From: Hyphomicrobiales bacterium
GTDB taxonomy: Bacteria; Pseudomonadota; Alphaproteobacteria; Rhizobiales; Rhizobiaceae
Assembly: GCA_900468535.1 (NCBI GenBank)
Contig: UBTY01000052.1
Location: 1 to 64,000, forward strand
Length of the DNA stretch: 64,000 nucleotides
Direction of reading: 5' to 3'
Made by a program: the position numbers and the translations under genes. Positions 16,647 to 25,480 of the stretch are shown in pieces. Each line of letters opens with the position of its first letter. Positions within the stretch are counted from its first letter, which is position 1. The notes beneath the pieces were generated by a model, which made no database searches, was not told the DNA's origin, and saw only the letters and a program-made list of their open reading frames with translations.

Positions 16647-18222
16647 ATTCCACCTCCGGCTTGATCAGCAGGCGCATTTCGAAGACCGCGCCACCCTCGG
16701 GATGATTGTTTCCATTCAGCGTTCCGCCACGCGCTTCCAAAGTCGTGCGGCAAATGGACAGACCCATGCCCATTCCTGTTTCCTTGGTCGTGAAGAACGG
16801 CGCGAACAGCTTTTCCTTGGCATCATCGGTGATGCCTGGCCCGGTGTCACGCACCGCCACGCAGACATGCTCGATATCAGGACGCTCCGCGGCGATGGTG
16901 ATCGTGCGTTCCGGACTTGCCGCTTCGTCCATCGCCTGAATGGCGTTGGTGATCAGGTTGATAAGCACCTGTTGCAGCTCGATCTTCACGGCAGAGACGG
17001 ACGGCAGATGCGAAGTCGTCTCGATCTGCAGCGTGGTGCCGCTCCGCTGCAGCTCATGTTCCATCAGCGCCATAGTCTCGTCGATCAAGCCTTCGACGCT
17101 CACATCCTCGATCTTGCTGCTGGATGGCGAAAGCAGGTTTCGCGTGTTCTGGATGATCTCGCTTGCGCGCTGGCTGTCGCGGATCATCCGCTCAGCCGAG
17201 CGTCGCACAGCCGCCAGATCCGGAGGGTCACGGTCGAGCCATCTCAGTAGCGTTTGCGAATTGACGACGATCGCGCCAAGCGGCTGATTGAGCTCATGCG
17301 CGAGCGATGCGGACATGGCCCCCACGGTTGCAGCCTTCGACGCCTTGGTCAGTTCTGCCTGCGCTTCAGCCAGTGCCTTCAACTCCATCTCTCGCTGGGT
17401 AACATCGACCATGCTGACGACGACGCGATTGAAGGCTGCCGGATCTTCGGGAAAGCTGATGCTGAGAAGCACAAGCTTCTCCTCGCCATTGTCAGCTCGA
17501 ATTTCGACCTTGTCTTCGAAAACCGGGGCTCCGTCCATGATGGCTTGCAGGACTTCCAGGAATCGTTCCTGTCCCGGTATGATCGATCGGCGCAGAGCAC
17601 CGACACCCGAGGAACCAGGTCCCAGCATCTCGCGTGCCGCTTCGTTGGCAGCGACCACGCGGATTAGTCCCACGCAATAATCGACGATGGCGGGATTGGC
17701 TCGCCCGTAGGCCTTGAGGTCCGTGACACCCTGCGCCCTGACATCCATCAGGTAGCTTCGCAACTTCGAGTAGTCGCGCTCCCAAAGGGCCACGCGCGTG
17801 CGGTCGAAGATCGATCGATATCTCGCCTCACTCTCCTTGAGAGCAGAGTTCGCCGACAGCAGCGTCAGCCGCGCAGCCTCCGTCTTCAACAGGAGCACGG
17901 TCGTGACGCCCAGAGCAGCCAAAGCAACGATGAGGCGGACCGTGGACTGAAGGTCGGCGTCATCACCGTGCGTCATGCCGTACGATATGAGGGTCAATGC
18001 CGCACACACGGAAGCCAGCCCAATCAAGCCGATCCGCGTAATTGCCTGGGCGGCAACAAGCATCGTGATGACATATAGAACGGCAATAGCGCCTTCGATG
18101 TCGGTATAGGTATCGACGTAGAAAACCGCCACCGCGAGCACAATCGCCATCAGGCCAAATGCGCGATGGTGGGCTCCACCGTCTATATCGCGTGAGCGAA
18201 ATATGGTTGCCGTTATAGACAT
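16639..18222 (-). CDS. membrane PAS sensor histidine kinase (FixL-like architecture)
   Basis: A 527-residue kinase. Residues 22-115 hold about four hydrophobic membrane segments, followed by a PAS region (about 135-285, SEARYRSIFDRTRVALWERD). The H-box ASLAHELNQPLGAI carries the phosphorylated His; the N-box LINLITNAIQAM, G1 box VRDTGPGI and G2 box GMGMGLSI are intact, and the phosphoacceptor type is that of the FixL/DctB group. No haem-ligand His typical of FixL could be assigned with confidence. GGGGGAACA precedes the ATG. It heads a three-gene operon with two response regulators. The stimulus is unknown. Confidence 0.92.
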   Translation of the reverse strand: MSITATIFRSRDIDGGAHHRAFGLMAIVLAVAVFYVDTYTDIEGAIAVLYVITMLVAAQAITRIGLIGLASVCAALTLISYGMTHGDDADLQSTVRLIVALAALGVTTVLLLKTEAARLTLLSANSALKESEARYRSIFDRTRVALWERDYSKLRSYLMDVRAQGVTDLKAYGRANPAIVDYCVGLIRVVAANEAAREMLGPGSSGVGALRRSIIPGQERFLEVLQAIMDGAPVFEDKVEIRADNGEEKLVLLSISFPEDPAAFNRVVVSMVDVTQREMELKALAEAQAELTKASKAATVGAMSASLAHELNQPLGAIVVNSQTLLRWLDRDPPDLAAVRRSAERMIRDSQRASEIIQNTRNLLSPSSSKIEDVSVEGLIDETMALMEHELQRSGTTLQIETTSHLPSVSAVKIELQQVLINLITNAIQAMDEAASPERTITIAAERPDIEHVCVAVRDTGPGITDDAKEKLFAPFFTTKETGMGMGLSICRTTLEARGGTLNGNNHPEGGAVFEMRLLIKPEVEYA

Positions 18223-18352
18223 TGTTCCCCCAGTCTATTTTGGCCGAGACCATATCCGCTCGATCGCGCAATCGCACCTATACCTAAGTGTGATTCATCC
18301 TCTTTCCTCGGCTAGCCTCAAACCACACGGAAATCATATGGCAGCATGGGCG

Positions 18353-19213
18353 TTAGGCGCCATGGCTCCGGTCATAGCCGTTAATCGCGGGCGGAGCCCA
18401 GCCTTCGGGCAAGCGGCGGGGACGGAGCACTTCGACCTCAAGTGGGTAGCATTGCGCCACATCGGACGAATGTTGCGCGGAGCAGTCGCCGCCCGGGCAC
18501 GCCGACATGCAACCCAACAGGTCGATCTCGGCAAAGAACTCGAGATAGTCGCCTGGTCGAACAGGGCTTGCCTTCATGAAGTATTGCCCCGTGTCCCGCG
18601 TAAAGCCGGTGCACATGAATACGTTCAGCACGTCGTGAACATGCTGTTCCGCCTGCGCCAACGGCATATCCAGGTGTCGCGCAACTGCACGCGTGAGATT
18701 TGAGTGGCAGCAATGATGATACTGACCACCATGGCTGAGCAGATTGTGGGTATAGGGATCACAGCGCGTGCCGATGACATCATGGACGGAACCGCCGAAC
18801 TCGTCGAAGCCGTACCAGTCGAGCGTATCGTGGGTGATTGTCGCGATCGGCCGCATATAGGGGAAATTGGAGAAAAGCTGATCGCCCAGCCCTACATGCG
18901 TGCCGTTCAGGGCGCGCGTCTTGCCGGTGTAAAGGCGCTCGCTGATGTCGTTAGCGTTGAACAGGTTGAGATCGCCTACCTGCGGCCCTTCCTCGCACCG
19001 AAGCCGGCAGAAATGGCCGGCCGGCACGAGCCAGGTTGCTGCATCGCGAGCAGGAACCGTAACACGGTCGATAAGCTCGAGATCGTCGCGAACGGCCTGA
19101 TAGGCGCGCAGGTCAGGACGCGGCAGCGTCTCGACCGGGTAGCAGATAACCGGTGCGATAGACTTGCGGGCATCCGCGTCAATCGGGGTCGGCGTTATGG
19201 CTTGCGGCTTCAA
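18353..19213 (-). CDS. DUF1989 urea/guanidine-carboxylase-associated protein
   Basis: A 286-residue protein of the DUF1989 family. Family members found beside urea or guanidine carboxylases include CgdA/CgdB, the carboxyguanidine deiminase subunits, so a hydrolytic role on a carboxylated N-compound is plausible. A Cys/His-rich centre (HGGQYHHCCHS, then MSACPGGDCSAQH) may bind metal. The start is a TTG at 19211-19213 with GGAGAA 7 nt upstream; no ATG fits the family N-terminus. It is the last gene of the pxp/biotin-carboxylase operon, 37 nt after the carboxylase gene. Its exact substrate is unknown. Confidence 0.78.
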   Translation of the reverse strand: MKPQAITPTPIDADARKSIAPVICYPVETLPRPDLRAYQAVRDDLELIDRVTVPARDAATWLVPAGHFCRLRCEEGPQVGDLNLFNANDISERLYTGKTRALNGTHVGLGDQLFSNFPYMRPIATITHDTLDWYGFDEFGGSVHDVIGTRCDPYTHNLLSHGGQYHHCCHSNLTRAVARHLDMPLAQAEQHVHDVLNVFMCTGFTRDTGQYFMKASPVRPGDYLEFFAEIDLLGCMSACPGGDCSAQHSSDVAQCYPLEVEVLRPRRLPEGWAPPAINGYDRSHGA

Positions 19214-19250
19214 ATCTGTTTCTCCACTCGTACTAGGGTTCGATGAGCGC

Positions 19251-20960
19251 TTATTGGATCATTGCCAAATCTGCGTCTGGTTCGACGAAGTCTCCGACCT
19301 CGGCCAGCAAGCTGATCCGCCCCGAGCGCTCCGCGATGATCCGGGTCTCCATTTTCATGGCTTCGATGACCGCCACCGGGTCTCCCCTGGCGACTTCGGC
19401 ACCATCGGCTATCAGCCACTGACGGAGGACGCCGGCAATCGGCGCTCTCAACGCGTTGCTTTCGGCCGCCGACAGACCCGTGGCCTTCATGGATGAAGCC
19501 GGCGCCACCGTTAGGAAGCTTGCCGGAATGGCGAGCGTATGCCGCTTGCCGTCAATCTCGATAAAGCCTCGAACATACTCGGCATCGGCAGGATCTGTCC
19601 GTGGAGCCGGGGGGATGCCTGCAAACTCCTGCTCGATCCAGGTGGTGTAGACACCCATCCGATCCTCCGATGCGAACGCCGGCTCTTCGACGACTGCGCG
19701 GTGAAAGGGCAACACCGAGGCGACTCCATCGATGTTGAATTCTGCGAGCGCGCGGCGCGCGCGCGCGAGGGCCTGCTGACGGTTGGCGCCCGTCACGATC
19801 AGCTTCGCCATCATGGAGTCGTAGAGACCAGGCACAACGGATCCGGACTCCACACCGCTATCGATGCGCACACCAGGACCAGAAGGAGGGCGAAAGCTCG
19901 AAATCTTGCCAGGCGAGGGCAGAAAGCCGCGTCCGGGATCTTCGGCGTTGATGCGGAATTCGAAGGCGTGGCCTCGCGCCACCGGCGTTTCGCCGACGGA
20001 AAGCGGAAGACCATCGGCAACACGAAGCTGCTCGATGACGATATCGATACCGGTTGTCTCTTCCGTTACCGGATGCTCGACCTGAAGGCGGGTATTAACC
20101 TCAAGGAACGAGATGAGGCCATCATCCGACATCAGAAATTCCACCGTGGCGGCGCCGGTGTAGCGGGCCTCCTGGCATATCGCTCGCGCGGCGGTGTGAA
20201 TGGCGTCCGATTGCTCCTTGCTCAGGAAGGGTGCCGGCGCTTCTTCCACAAGCTTCTGGTTTCGGCGCTGAAGTGTGCAATCGCGCGTGCCAAGCACGAC
20301 GGTGTTGCCGTGGGCGTCAGCCATGACCTGCGCCTCAATATGGCGCGGCTTGCTCAAGAATTGTTCTGCGTAACACTCGCCGCGCCCGAAGGCTTCGGTT
20401 GCTTCACGCACCGCTGAAGAGAAGAGTTCGCCGACTTCGTCGAGCTCATAAGCGACCTTCATGCCGCGTCCGCCGCCACCGAAGGCTGCCTTGATCGCGA
20501 TCGGAAGACCAACAGTGCGTGCGAAGGCAACTGCCTCGGCAGCCGATCCGAGCGGACCGTCGGATCCCTTGACAAGGGGCGCTCCAACCTTCTGGGCAAT
20601 CCGCCTCGCCTCGACCTTATCGCCAAGTATCCGGATCACCTCCGGGCGCGGCCCCACCCAGGTCAATCCTGCCGTGATGACCGCTTCTGCGAATTCCGCT
20701 CGTTCCGACAGGAACCCATAGCCGGGGTGAACAGCATCGACGCCCGCACGGCGGGCAATACCGATAATCTTTTCAATGTCGAGATAGGTTTCGCTCGGTC
20801 GGCCAGGGCCGAGGCCGAAGGCTTCGTCGGCCAGCGCGGCGTGGAGCGACGACGCGTCCGGATCTGCGTAGATGGCAACGGTCGAGAGGCCATAGTCGCG
20901 CGCGGCGCGGATGATGCGTATGGCGATCTCGCCGCGGTTTGCGATCAGGAGTTTTTTCAT
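19251..20960 (-). CDS. biotin carboxylase-BCCP fusion protein
   Basis: A 569-residue protein with a biotin carboxylase N-terminal part (about 1-450; LIANRGEIAIRIIRAARD, ATP-grasp glycine loop AFGGGGRGMK, active-site region LEVNTRLQVEHPVTEETTGID) fused to a C-terminal biotinyl domain with EAMKMET, whose Lys536 would carry biotin. It uses ATP and bicarbonate to carboxylate its own biotin. It is followed by DUF1989 and preceded by the KipI-KipA fusion, which belongs to the same fold family as the carboxyltransferase part of urea carboxylase. The two proteins together therefore look like a split urea-carboxylase-like enzyme rather than acetyl-CoA carboxylase. Confidence 0.9.
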   Translation of the reverse strand: MKKLLIANRGEIAIRIIRAARDYGLSTVAIYADPDASSLHAALADEAFGLGPGRPSETYLDIEKIIGIARRAGVDAVHPGYGFLSERAEFAEAVITAGLTWVGPRPEVIRILGDKVEARRIAQKVGAPLVKGSDGPLGSAAEAVAFARTVGLPIAIKAAFGGGGRGMKVAYELDEVGELFSSAVREATEAFGRGECYAEQFLSKPRHIEAQVMADAHGNTVVLGTRDCTLQRRNQKLVEEAPAPFLSKEQSDAIHTAARAICQEARYTGAATVEFLMSDDGLISFLEVNTRLQVEHPVTEETTGIDIVIEQLRVADGLPLSVGETPVARGHAFEFRINAEDPGRGFLPSPGKISSFRPPSGPGVRIDSGVESGSVVPGLYDSMMAKLIVTGANRQQALARARRALAEFNIDGVASVLPFHRAVVEEPAFASEDRMGVYTTWIEQEFAGIPPAPRTDPADAEYVRGFIEIDGKRHTLAIPASFLTVAPASSMKATGLSAAESNALRAPIAGVLRQWLIADGAEVARGDPVAVIEAMKMETRIIAERSGRISLLAEVGDFVEPDADLAMIQ

Positions 20961-20984
20961 CGGACCGGCCTTCCTTCTCCGAAA

Positions 20985-22592
20985 TTATGCGGCACCGCGT
21001 GCGTTGAGTTCGATCGCTTCCGCGTCAAATGGTGTGATCGGCCTGAAGCGGACGCGTGCGCCGATGGGAATCTGCCCAGCGAGATCGAGGTGGTGCTGTG
21101 CCACCGACGCAATCACCGGATAGCCGCCTGTGACCGGATGATCCGCCAGGAAGAGGACCGGCTGCCCGTCAGCCGGCACCTGGATCGCGCCCTGCAATGT
21201 CCCCTCCGAGGGCAGCTCGGCGGAGATGGATCGTTCGATCGCCTCCTGCCCCGACAGCCTTATTCCGACCCGACTGGATTGCGGGGTAACGCGCCATTCC
21301 TGACTGCAGAAGGTCTCCGCACCTTTCGACGTAAACCAATCAAAGCGGGGACCGAGGACGACGTCCAGAGTGACGATCTCCTTCGAGGTCGGCAGGCGCC
21401 GTATTGCCCCCTCCCACGAGTCGACCGCAGATGAGGTCGGGCCGGCCGTACCCAACACGGCCCCCGCCTCGATCGGGGCTGGCCCGATCTTTGCGAGAAT
21501 GTCCGTCGCAGCTGAACCAAGCGCCGGGGTCACGGCATAGCCGCCCCGCAAAGCCAGATAGCTCACCATGCCGTCGGTCGGCATTCCCAATGTCAATTCA
21601 TCGCCTGCATCAAGAGCGAACGGCAGGGCGAACGGCGCCGGGATCTCGCGGCCGTCTGGCGTGCGGATGTTGAGCGGGCAACGCGCACCGGTGACTGCCA
21701 CAGTGACCGGCATTTCCGCCCTGACGCCGAACCCGCCGAAGGCGATCTCGATTGCAGCGCTATCGCGAGTGTTACCGACGCAGCGATTGGCGGCAAGCAG
21801 CGCGTCGCGATCTAGCGCTCCTGATCGCGCCACGCCCTGGCTGGCCATGTTTGGCCGGCCGAGATCCTGATAGCAAGCTGGTCGATCCGAGCGAAGTACG
21901 GTCATGGCAGGTCTTGAAATTGCGGGCGCTGGCGGCGGCGCTTTTGTTGCCTTGGTCGTGTGGGCGCGAGCCTCGGCGCGCCGGAATCGCACGGTGTCGC
22001 CGGGCGAGAGTAGCGCTGCCGGATTGCGCGCCGTGTCCCACATTGCGAGCGGCGTACGGCCCAGCAGTTGCCATCCGCCGGGGCTGTCCGACGGATAGAT
22101 TCCACCGAATTTTCCGGCTATGGCGACCGATCCCGCCGGTATCTTCACGCGTGGGCTCTTTCGGCGAGGCACCTCGATTTCGGGATCATCGCAGGTCATG
22201 TAGGCGAAACCCGGTGCAAAGCCGGTAAAGGCAACCGTGTAGGTCGCCTCGGTATGACGGCGGATGAGTTCGTCGATCGACCAACCAAGGAGATCCGCCA
22301 CGTCCTGCAGATCCTCGCCATCATACACGACTGGAATATCGATTGATGTTCCGGCGCGAGCGCTGCCCCGCGACAGGTCGAGACCGCGGATAAGGTCGAC
22401 CAGCTCCGAGCGGGAGGTACTAAACAGGTCGAAACGCACCATGACAGTTCGCGCACCGGGGATCAGTTCCACCACGCCCGTAGGTTGACGCGCGAGCAGC
22501 GCATCCATCAATGAAAGGGTGGCTTCAAAGTCCTCGAGCTCGACGAGGAACGCATCGCTACCGGCCGGCAGTATCCTTGCCCGATCAACCAT
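20985..22592 (-). CDS. fused 5-oxoprolinase subunits PxpB-PxpC (KipI-KipA), biotin-dependent carboxyltransferase-like
   Basis: A 535-residue fusion. The N-terminal ~215 residues match PxpB/KipI (ILPAGSDAFLVELED; TGFAPGFAYMTCDDPEIEVPRR; PAGSVAIAGKFGGIYPSDSPGGW). The remainder matches PxpC/KipA (LGRPNMASQGVARSGALDRDA; VLGPRFDWFTSKG; DHPVTGGYPVIASV). PxpABC hydrolyses 5-oxoproline to glutamate with ATP. The same domains form the carboxyltransferase part of urea carboxylase. The chosen ATG at 22590-22592 overlaps the end of pxpA by 8 nt, so the two are coupled. The adjacent biotin carboxylase favours a carboxylation-based mechanism. The substrate is not proven. Confidence 0.88.
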   Translation of the reverse strand: MVDRARILPAGSDAFLVELEDFEATLSLMDALLARQPTGVVELIPGARTVMVRFDLFSTSRSELVDLIRGLDLSRGSARAGTSIDIPVVYDGEDLQDVADLLGWSIDELIRRHTEATYTVAFTGFAPGFAYMTCDDPEIEVPRRKSPRVKIPAGSVAIAGKFGGIYPSDSPGGWQLLGRTPLAMWDTARNPAALLSPGDTVRFRRAEARAHTTKATKAPPPAPAISRPAMTVLRSDRPACYQDLGRPNMASQGVARSGALDRDALLAANRCVGNTRDSAAIEIAFGGFGVRAEMPVTVAVTGARCPLNIRTPDGREIPAPFALPFALDAGDELTLGMPTDGMVSYLALRGGYAVTPALGSAATDILAKIGPAPIEAGAVLGTAGPTSSAVDSWEGAIRRLPTSKEIVTLDVVLGPRFDWFTSKGAETFCSQEWRVTPQSSRVGIRLSGQEAIERSISAELPSEGTLQGAIQVPADGQPVLFLADHPVTGGYPVIASVAQHHLDLAGQIPIGARVRFRPITPFDAEAIELNARGAA

Positions 22593-23358
22593 GAAATGCG
22601 CCGACGAAGGATTGCATCCTGACGCCTTCCGCGTCGAGCGCGCGACGCAGACCCTGTGCGATCGCAACCGCCGTCGGCGTATCGCCGTGAATGCAGATCG
22701 ACTGTGCATCGAGGTCGATTTCGGCTCCGTCGATCGTCGTTATCCGCTGCTCGCGAACCATTCTCAGCATTCGCTCGGCGATCTGCTGGGGATCGTGAAT
22801 GACGGCCCCGGCCAACCGGCGATCAACGAGGCTGCCGTCGGCATTGTAGGCACGGTCCGCAAATGCTTCACAGACCACGGTTAGCCCCGCATCACGAGCC
22901 CGCGCCACGATCGGCGCGCCAGCGAGCGCCATCAACGTGAGGGAGGGGTCGACCGCCTTGATCGCGGCGATGACATCAGCGGCTTGCCGGGCATCATTGG
23001 CGATCGTGTTGTAAAGCGCCCCATGCGGCTTCACATACTGGACGCTGGTACCGGCAGCGGCGGCGAGCGCCTGCAATGCGCCGATCTGATATATCGTATC
23101 CGCGACCAGTTCAGCGCTCGACGGATCCATATTGCGCCGACCGAAACCGACCAGATCACGGTAGCCGACATGGGCACCGATCACGACATTTCGGCTCGCA
23201 GCGATCTTCAGCACATTCAGGATGCCGGCCGGATCACCCGCATGGAAGCCGCATGCGATGTTGGCGCTTGTGACAAGCTCGAGCATGGCCGCGTCGTTCC
23301 CCATGGGCCACGGGCCGAAGCTTTCCCCGAGATCACTGTTGAGATCGATGATTGGCAT
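22585..23358 (-). CDS. pxpA: 5-oxoprolinase subunit PxpA (LamB/YcsF family)
   Basis: A 257-residue protein, the normal length for LamB/YcsF. The signature reads DLNSDLGESFGPWPMGND, then ANIACGFHAGDP and VKPHGALYN, the conserved carbohydrate-deacetylase-like fold residues of the family. It acts with PxpB/PxpC in ATP-dependent opening of 5-oxoproline. The start at 23356-23358 is preceded by GGAGAC. It is the first gene of a four-gene minus-strand operon and is divergent from a GntR gene, with palindromes in the 91-bp gap between them. Because a biotin carboxylase and DUF1989 are in the operon, the true substrate could be another lactam or a cyclic ureide. Confidence 0.9.
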   Translation of the reverse strand: MPIIDLNSDLGESFGPWPMGNDAAMLELVTSANIACGFHAGDPAGILNVLKIAASRNVVIGAHVGYRDLVGFGRRNMDPSSAELVADTIYQIGALQALAAAAGTSVQYVKPHGALYNTIANDARQAADVIAAIKAVDPSLTLMALAGAPIVARARDAGLTVVCEAFADRAYNADGSLVDRRLAGAVIHDPQQIAERMLRMVREQRITTIDGAEIDLDAQSICIHGDTPTAVAIAQGLRRALDAEGVRMQSFVGAFHG

Positions 23359-23384
23359 ATCAATGTCTCCTTGCCGGACGGCCA

Positions 23385-23423
23385 TTGAATTGTTCAATAA
23401 CTCAATATAGATTGTTGAACAAT
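23385..23423. promoter_or_regulatory. divergent operator region with two palindromes (pxp operon / GntR)
   Basis: Two palindromes lie between pxpA (start 23358) and the GntR gene (start 23450): TTGAATTGTTCAA (23385-23397) and ATTGTTGAACAAT (23411-23423). The second fits the FCD-type GntR operator pattern with GT, three bases, AC. The pair is spaced 26 bp centre to centre, which would allow two dimers to act together on both promoters. Confidence 0.6.
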
Positions 23424-23449
23424 ATCTTTCTGCAAGGACGATCCCGATA

Positions 23450-24160
23450 GTGATGCCAGCCGACATGGAAGAAGAGGGTTCCCTCGCCTCGAAGGCGGCG
23501 GGTCGGATTCGCAACATGCTGATCGAAGGATACTTCGGACCAGGAGAGAAGCTTTCGGAAGTACAGGTCGCAGGCCTGCTCGGCATTTCGCGAAACACGT
23601 TGCGCGAGGTCTTTCGGATCCTCGCCAGCCAAGGCCTGCTGACCCAGGTTCCCAATCGTGGTGCCTTTGTCGCGGCACCCGACGAGGCCGCGGTCATCGA
23701 TATTTATCGCACGCGTCGTGTCATCCAGAGAGGTGCTGTACATGCCGCTACACTCGGCCACCCAGCGCTTGCTCGAATGCGGGCGCTTGTCGTCGAAGCC
23801 GAGGACATGCGGCGCGCCGGCAACTGGCAAGCCGTCGGCACACTCAACATGGATTTTCATCGGGCAATGGTCGAGTTCTGCGACAGCGCGCGGCTGAGCG
23901 CCTGCTTCGATCTCGTGATGGCCGAACTACGGCTCGTGTTCGGTCAATTGGCGGACACGGGCCATCTGCACGAACCGTATGTCGAGCTCAATGCGGCGCT
24001 CTACAAGTTGCTTCTGGAGGGTCGAACCGCTGAAGCCTTGTCGTTGCTCGATCACTATCTCATCCAATCCGAACGATCGGTGCTCGCGGCCCTGCACCGG
24101 CGGCGAGCCGAGCCCCCTGTCAGGACTGAACCGGGCGCAAGCCGCACCAATCGGCGATAA
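23450..24160 (+). CDS. FadR/FCD-family GntR regulator, divergent from pxp operon
   Basis: A 236-residue regulator with the winged helix GPGEKLSEVQVAGLLGISRNTLREVFRILASQGLLTQVPNRGAFV and an FCD helical domain (NMDFHRAMVEFCDSARL). The GTG at 23450 and ATG at 23453 are both possible starts, with AAGGAC upstream. Divergent placement and the palindromes between the genes indicate that it controls the pxp/biotin-carboxylase operon. Its last 41 bases overlap the 3' end of the converging M20 hydrolase gene, so the two transcripts are antisense to each other there. The C-terminus is a basic tail. Confidence 0.88.
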   Translation: MMPADMEEEGSLASKAAGRIRNMLIEGYFGPGEKLSEVQVAGLLGISRNTLREVFRILASQGLLTQVPNRGAFVAAPDEAAVIDIYRTRRVIQRGAVHAATLGHPALARMRALVVEAEDMRRAGNWQAVGTLNMDFHRAMVEFCDSARLSACFDLVMAELRLVFGQLADTGHLHEPYVELNAALYKLLLEGRTAEALSLLDHYLIQSERSVLAALHRRRAEPPVRTEPGASRTNRR

Positions 24161-25409
24161 ACAACGCAATCACGCGTGTCGTCTCGGCCATGCTTTTCAG
24201 GTCGGTCCGTTCGCGCGGCGAATGGCTGTCATAGCCCCGGTTGCCATAGCAAAGCGTGGGGATGCCGTAATAGAGATCATACTGTCGTGTGTCGCTGGTC
24301 GCCGTTTGACTGAACGTCTCCAGCGGCGAGCCGAACACGGTCTCATGGCTCCGCGCAAGGGTGGCCTCGGCGTCGGAACCCGGTTCGAAGACATGACCAT
24401 CGGCCTGAAAACCGATCCATGTCAGTGTGGGAGTCTGAGCGCTGCCGATCCTTTCGGCCGATACCTTGATGCAATCCAGCACACGCTGGCGCACCTGCTC
24501 CAGCGGATGCCCCGGCAGCACCGAAAGCCTGCATTCGATCTCGCACCATGACGGGACCGAACCGAGCCAGTCTCCGCCCTGAATCTTGCCGAGACTGAAT
24601 TTGACCGGGTTTTCGATATGGCCGAACCAGGGATGGGTCTTGGCCTCCTCGTTGATCCGCCTCGTCAGCGCTTCGAGGTCGGCAACGTAGTCATAGGCAG
24701 CGAGGATGGCATTCGACGCACGATTGAAATTCAGCACATGCCCGGGTTTTCCGAGGACTCGCACCCGAAACCATACGGAGCCCAATTCGGCACGCAGCAA
24801 CTGGTTGTTGAGTGCCTCGGGAATGAAGCATGCATCGGCACGATATCCGCGTTCTAGCGTGGCGAGGGCGCCATTGCCGGTGCATTCCTCCTCGCTAACC
24901 GTCTCGACGTAAACCTGGCCAGCGGGTTCGAAGCCAAGCCCTTTGAGGGCCTCCAGGGCGAAGACGATTTCGGCGACGCCGACCTTCATGTCATTGGCGC
25001 CTCGCCCCCACATGAAGCCGTCTTCGATATGCGGCTCGAAGGGCGGGCGCTCCCAAAGTTCCCGAGCACCTGGGGGCACGACATCAATATGGCCCTGCAA
25101 GATCAGGCTGCGACCATCAGGTGCGTCGTTTGGCAACGTCGCCACGACCTGCACGGCCTTGTCATAGTCGACATCGACAGCCGGCGAATAGCCACGCTTC
25201 CCGACGATCTCAACATCGCTGATCCGGAACTGATCGACACCCCATCCGCGCGCGGCGAACTCACTGGCCAGCCATGCCTGGCAGGGTGCCTCGTTGCCAC
25301 GGGTCGAATCGAGTGACACCAGCCGGGCAAGCCAGTTCACCTGGTCATCGAACCTCTCGTCGATAATGCTTCTAAGATCGCTATCGAGTTTTGAAAGATC
25401 GACCGCCAT
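24120..25409 (-). CDS. M20-family metallohydrolase (ArgE/DapE-like deacylase)
   Basis: A 429-residue zinc amidohydrolase. Metal ligands are visible in GHIDVVPPG (His, Asp), GRGANDMKVG (bridging Asp) and SEEECTGNGA (catalytic Glu and ligand Glu), with a dimerisation domain inserted at about 205-310. The start at 25407-25409 is chosen for its GGAGG; an ATG six codons earlier is weaker. Family members remove acyl, carbamoyl or formyl groups from amino acids. A TTGTCGACAA operator 72 bp upstream is shared with the amidohydrolase/HyuAB operon, so it probably handles an opened-ring product such as an N-carbamoyl or N-acyl amino acid. That role is inferred. Confidence 0.87.
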   Translation of the reverse strand: MAVDLSKLDSDLRSIIDERFDDQVNWLARLVSLDSTRGNEAPCQAWLASEFAARGWGVDQFRISDVEIVGKRGYSPAVDVDYDKAVQVVATLPNDAPDGRSLILQGHIDVVPPGARELWERPPFEPHIEDGFMWGRGANDMKVGVAEIVFALEALKGLGFEPAGQVYVETVSEEECTGNGALATLERGYRADACFIPEALNNQLLRAELGSVWFRVRVLGKPGHVLNFNRASNAILAAYDYVADLEALTRRINEEAKTHPWFGHIENPVKFSLGKIQGGDWLGSVPSWCEIECRLSVLPGHPLEQVRQRVLDCIKVSAERIGSAQTPTLTWIGFQADGHVFEPGSDAEATLARSHETVFGSPLETFSQTATSDTRQYDLYYGIPTLCYGNRGYDSHSPRERTDLKSMAETTRVIALFIADWCGLRPVQS

Positions 25410-25480
25410 ACCTGCCTCCGCTGCCATGCAAACACCGCCATCAAATTGACCGTATGAATGCTAACAACCGGATCACACTT

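Noticed and set aside
19251..20960. Call as acetyl-CoA carboxylase subunit AccC
   Set aside because: The fused biotinyl domain and the neighbouring KipI-KipA, PxpA and DUF1989 genes fit a urea-carboxylase-like or lactam-related enzyme better.
23359..23449. Guanidine (ykkC-type) riboswitch before the pxp/carboxylase operon
   Set aside because: I looked for one because of the urea-carboxylase-like genes, but the 91-bp gap holds only two palindromes and no conserved riboswitch core.
22593..23697. Longer pxpA reading that starts at 23697
   Set aside because: The extra N-terminus would cross the divergent promoter and the GntR gene; the family N-terminus begins at 23358 with a good ribosome site.
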